Assembly (NCBI GenBank): GCA_019113165.1
Contig: DXHV01000060.1
Span: 1-64,000 of the forward strand
DNA: 64,000 nt
Reading direction: 5' to 3'
Source: Candidatus Desulfovibrio intestinipullorum
GTDB taxonomy: Bacteria > Desulfobacterota > Desulfovibrionia > Desulfovibrionales > Desulfovibrionaceae
Shown here: piece after piece, positions 63,452-64,000 of the stretch
Position numbering within the stretch: position 1 is the first letter of the stretch
How the letters are laid out: the number at the start of each line of letters is the position of its first letter
The notes under the pieces: model-generated
The model's input: the letters and a program-made list of their open reading frames with translations, nothing else
Database searches by the model: none
What the model was told of the DNA's origin: nothing
Translations under genes and position numbers: made by a program

Positions 63452-63957
63452 AAGCTCTCCTTTTGAGAGGAGGGAAGGTCACGTCTGTCGTGACCAAGGA
63501 GAATGGCAAGGCCCGCCAGACCGGCGCCGACACAGATGGCTATGTCGGCCACATTGAAGGCCGGCCAGTGGGCATTCTGCCAGTAGAAATCCAGAAAGTC
63601 CGTCACTGCCCGCTCGCGCAGGCGATCGATGAGATTGCCCAGGGCACCGCCCATGACCAGGCTGAAGCCTGTCCACAGGAGCGGCGCCCGGCCGCTCCTG
63701 TGAATGAGCACCACAATGATCCAGCAGGCAATGATGGTGGCTCCCAGAAAGAGCCACATCTGCCAGTCTATGTCAGAGCGGTTCAGAAAGCCGAAGGCAG
63801 CACCTCTGTTGCGTATGTTCACAAGGTTGAAGAACCCGGGAAGGACGGGCACGGAACCATCCAGGGGAATGGTTCTGTTGACAAGCCACTTGCTCAGCTG
63901 ATCGAGCACAATGACCATGGGTACCGTCGCCAGAAGTATGCGCCAGCGGGTACGCAT
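63448..63957 (-). CDS. lspA: lipoprotein signal peptidase (signal peptidase II)
   Basis: 169-residue, four-helix aspartyl protease that removes signal peptides from prolipoproteins after diacylglyceryl transfer. Catalytic aspartates are in [23 protein letters not shown] and [13 protein letters not shown]. The N-terminus has [12 protein letters not shown] and the middle [15 protein letters not shown]. Several lipoproteins in this window (8.0, 49 and 63 kb) would be substrates. It starts 2 nt after the stop of the upstream gene. Confidence 0.97.
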   Translation of the reverse strand: MRTRWRILLATVPMVIVLDQLSKWLVNRTIPLDGSVPVLPGFFNLVNIRNRGAAFGFLNRSDIDWQMWLFLGATIIACWIIVVLIHRSGRAPLLWTGFSLVMGGALGNLIDRLRERAVTDFLDFYWQNAHWPAFNVADIAICVGAGLAGLAILLGHDRRDLPSSQKESL

Positions 63958-63959
63958 GC

Positions 63960-64000
63960 CTATTCCCCGTGTGTGCCTTCAATCTCGTGCATGACCTGGG
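63960..64000 (-). CDS. 3' end of an upstream gene, probably ileS (partial)
   Basis: Only the last 12 codons plus the stop are inside the window (...[12 protein letters not shown], stop TAG at 63962-63960). The sequence itself is too short to identify. In Desulfovibrio and many bacteria ileS precedes lspA directly, and the 2-nt gap fits that arrangement, so isoleucyl-tRNA synthetase is the contextual guess. Confidence 0.4.
   Translation of the reverse strand, partial: QVMHEIEGTHGE

Overview
The window is about 64 kb of GC-rich chromosome. Its gene content and gene fusions fit a member of the Desulfovibrionaceae (Desulfobacterota): a fused LutB-LutA lactate oxidase with LutC, an anaerobic glycerol-3-phosphate dehydrogenase, indolepyruvate:ferredoxin oxidoreductase, type III glutamine synthetase, a TRAP transporter, and an RluD-CoaE fusion. 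The taxonomic call is inference from content only; no marker gene longer than a 5S fragment is present. Nearly all of the window is ordinary housekeeping and energy metabolism. There is no prophage, integrase, CRISPR array, complete insertion sequence or tRNA that I can see.

Layout. 1-130: 3' end of a 5S rRNA gene and its terminator. 0.25-5.4 kb: polyphosphate locus (ppk, HD-domain protein, ppx) behind a Pho-box-like repeat. 5.7-7.6 kb: dnaK. 8.0-15.0 kb: periplasmic-binding-type lipoprotein, gatCA, a KfrA-like coiled-coil protein, an exported GlcG/HbpS-family protein, and cstA. 15.2-18.3 kb (minus): dnaX-ybaB-recR, preceded by ilvE (18.5-19.4 kb, minus). 19.8-25.1 kb (plus): a promoter and clear FMN riboswitch, a 570-nt leader without a recognisable gene, then a hydantoinase-family protein, trmL, an EamA transporter and ribBA. 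The riboswitch suggests that the EamA protein is a riboflavin transporter of the RibN kind. A 99-bp CTAG-bounded imperfect palindrome sits on the ribBA stop codon. 25.4-31.0 kb: lplA followed by the glycine cleavage genes gcvT-gcvH-gcvPA-gcvPB, so a lipoate ligase lies beside the lipoyl carrier protein it probably serves. 31.5-34.5 kb: lutC and lutBA behind a strong promoter and long AT-rich leader. 34.7-40.1 kb: a NagD-like HAD phosphatase (minus) divergent from a GlpA-GlpB fusion and glpC. 40.3-43.4 kb (minus): TRAP transporter dctP-dctQ-dctM.

44.0-45.6 kb: mutM and a Fur/PerR-type regulator. 45.7-52.2 kb (minus): ybaK, the RluD-CoaE fusion, an NlpC/P60 lipoprotein, a DUF2156-type protein and a MATE exporter. 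52.1-53.5 kb: lysA with a second CTAG-bounded inverted-repeat element on its stop codon. 53.9-60.0 kb (plus): SlyD-like isomerase, type III glutamine synthetase, a YfgM-like protein and iorAB. 60.4-64.0 kb (minus): an exported HAD phosphatase, a CpoB-like lipoprotein, a small PLDc_N membrane protein, lspA and the last codons of an upstream gene, probably ileS.

The most interesting items are the FMN-riboswitch operon, the two CTAG-bounded palindromic elements on stop codons, the three multidomain fusions (GlpAB, LutBA, RluD-CoaE), and the Pho box before ppk. I found no convincing wholly novel multi-gene system. All calls come from reading motifs and ORFs; no database search was run.
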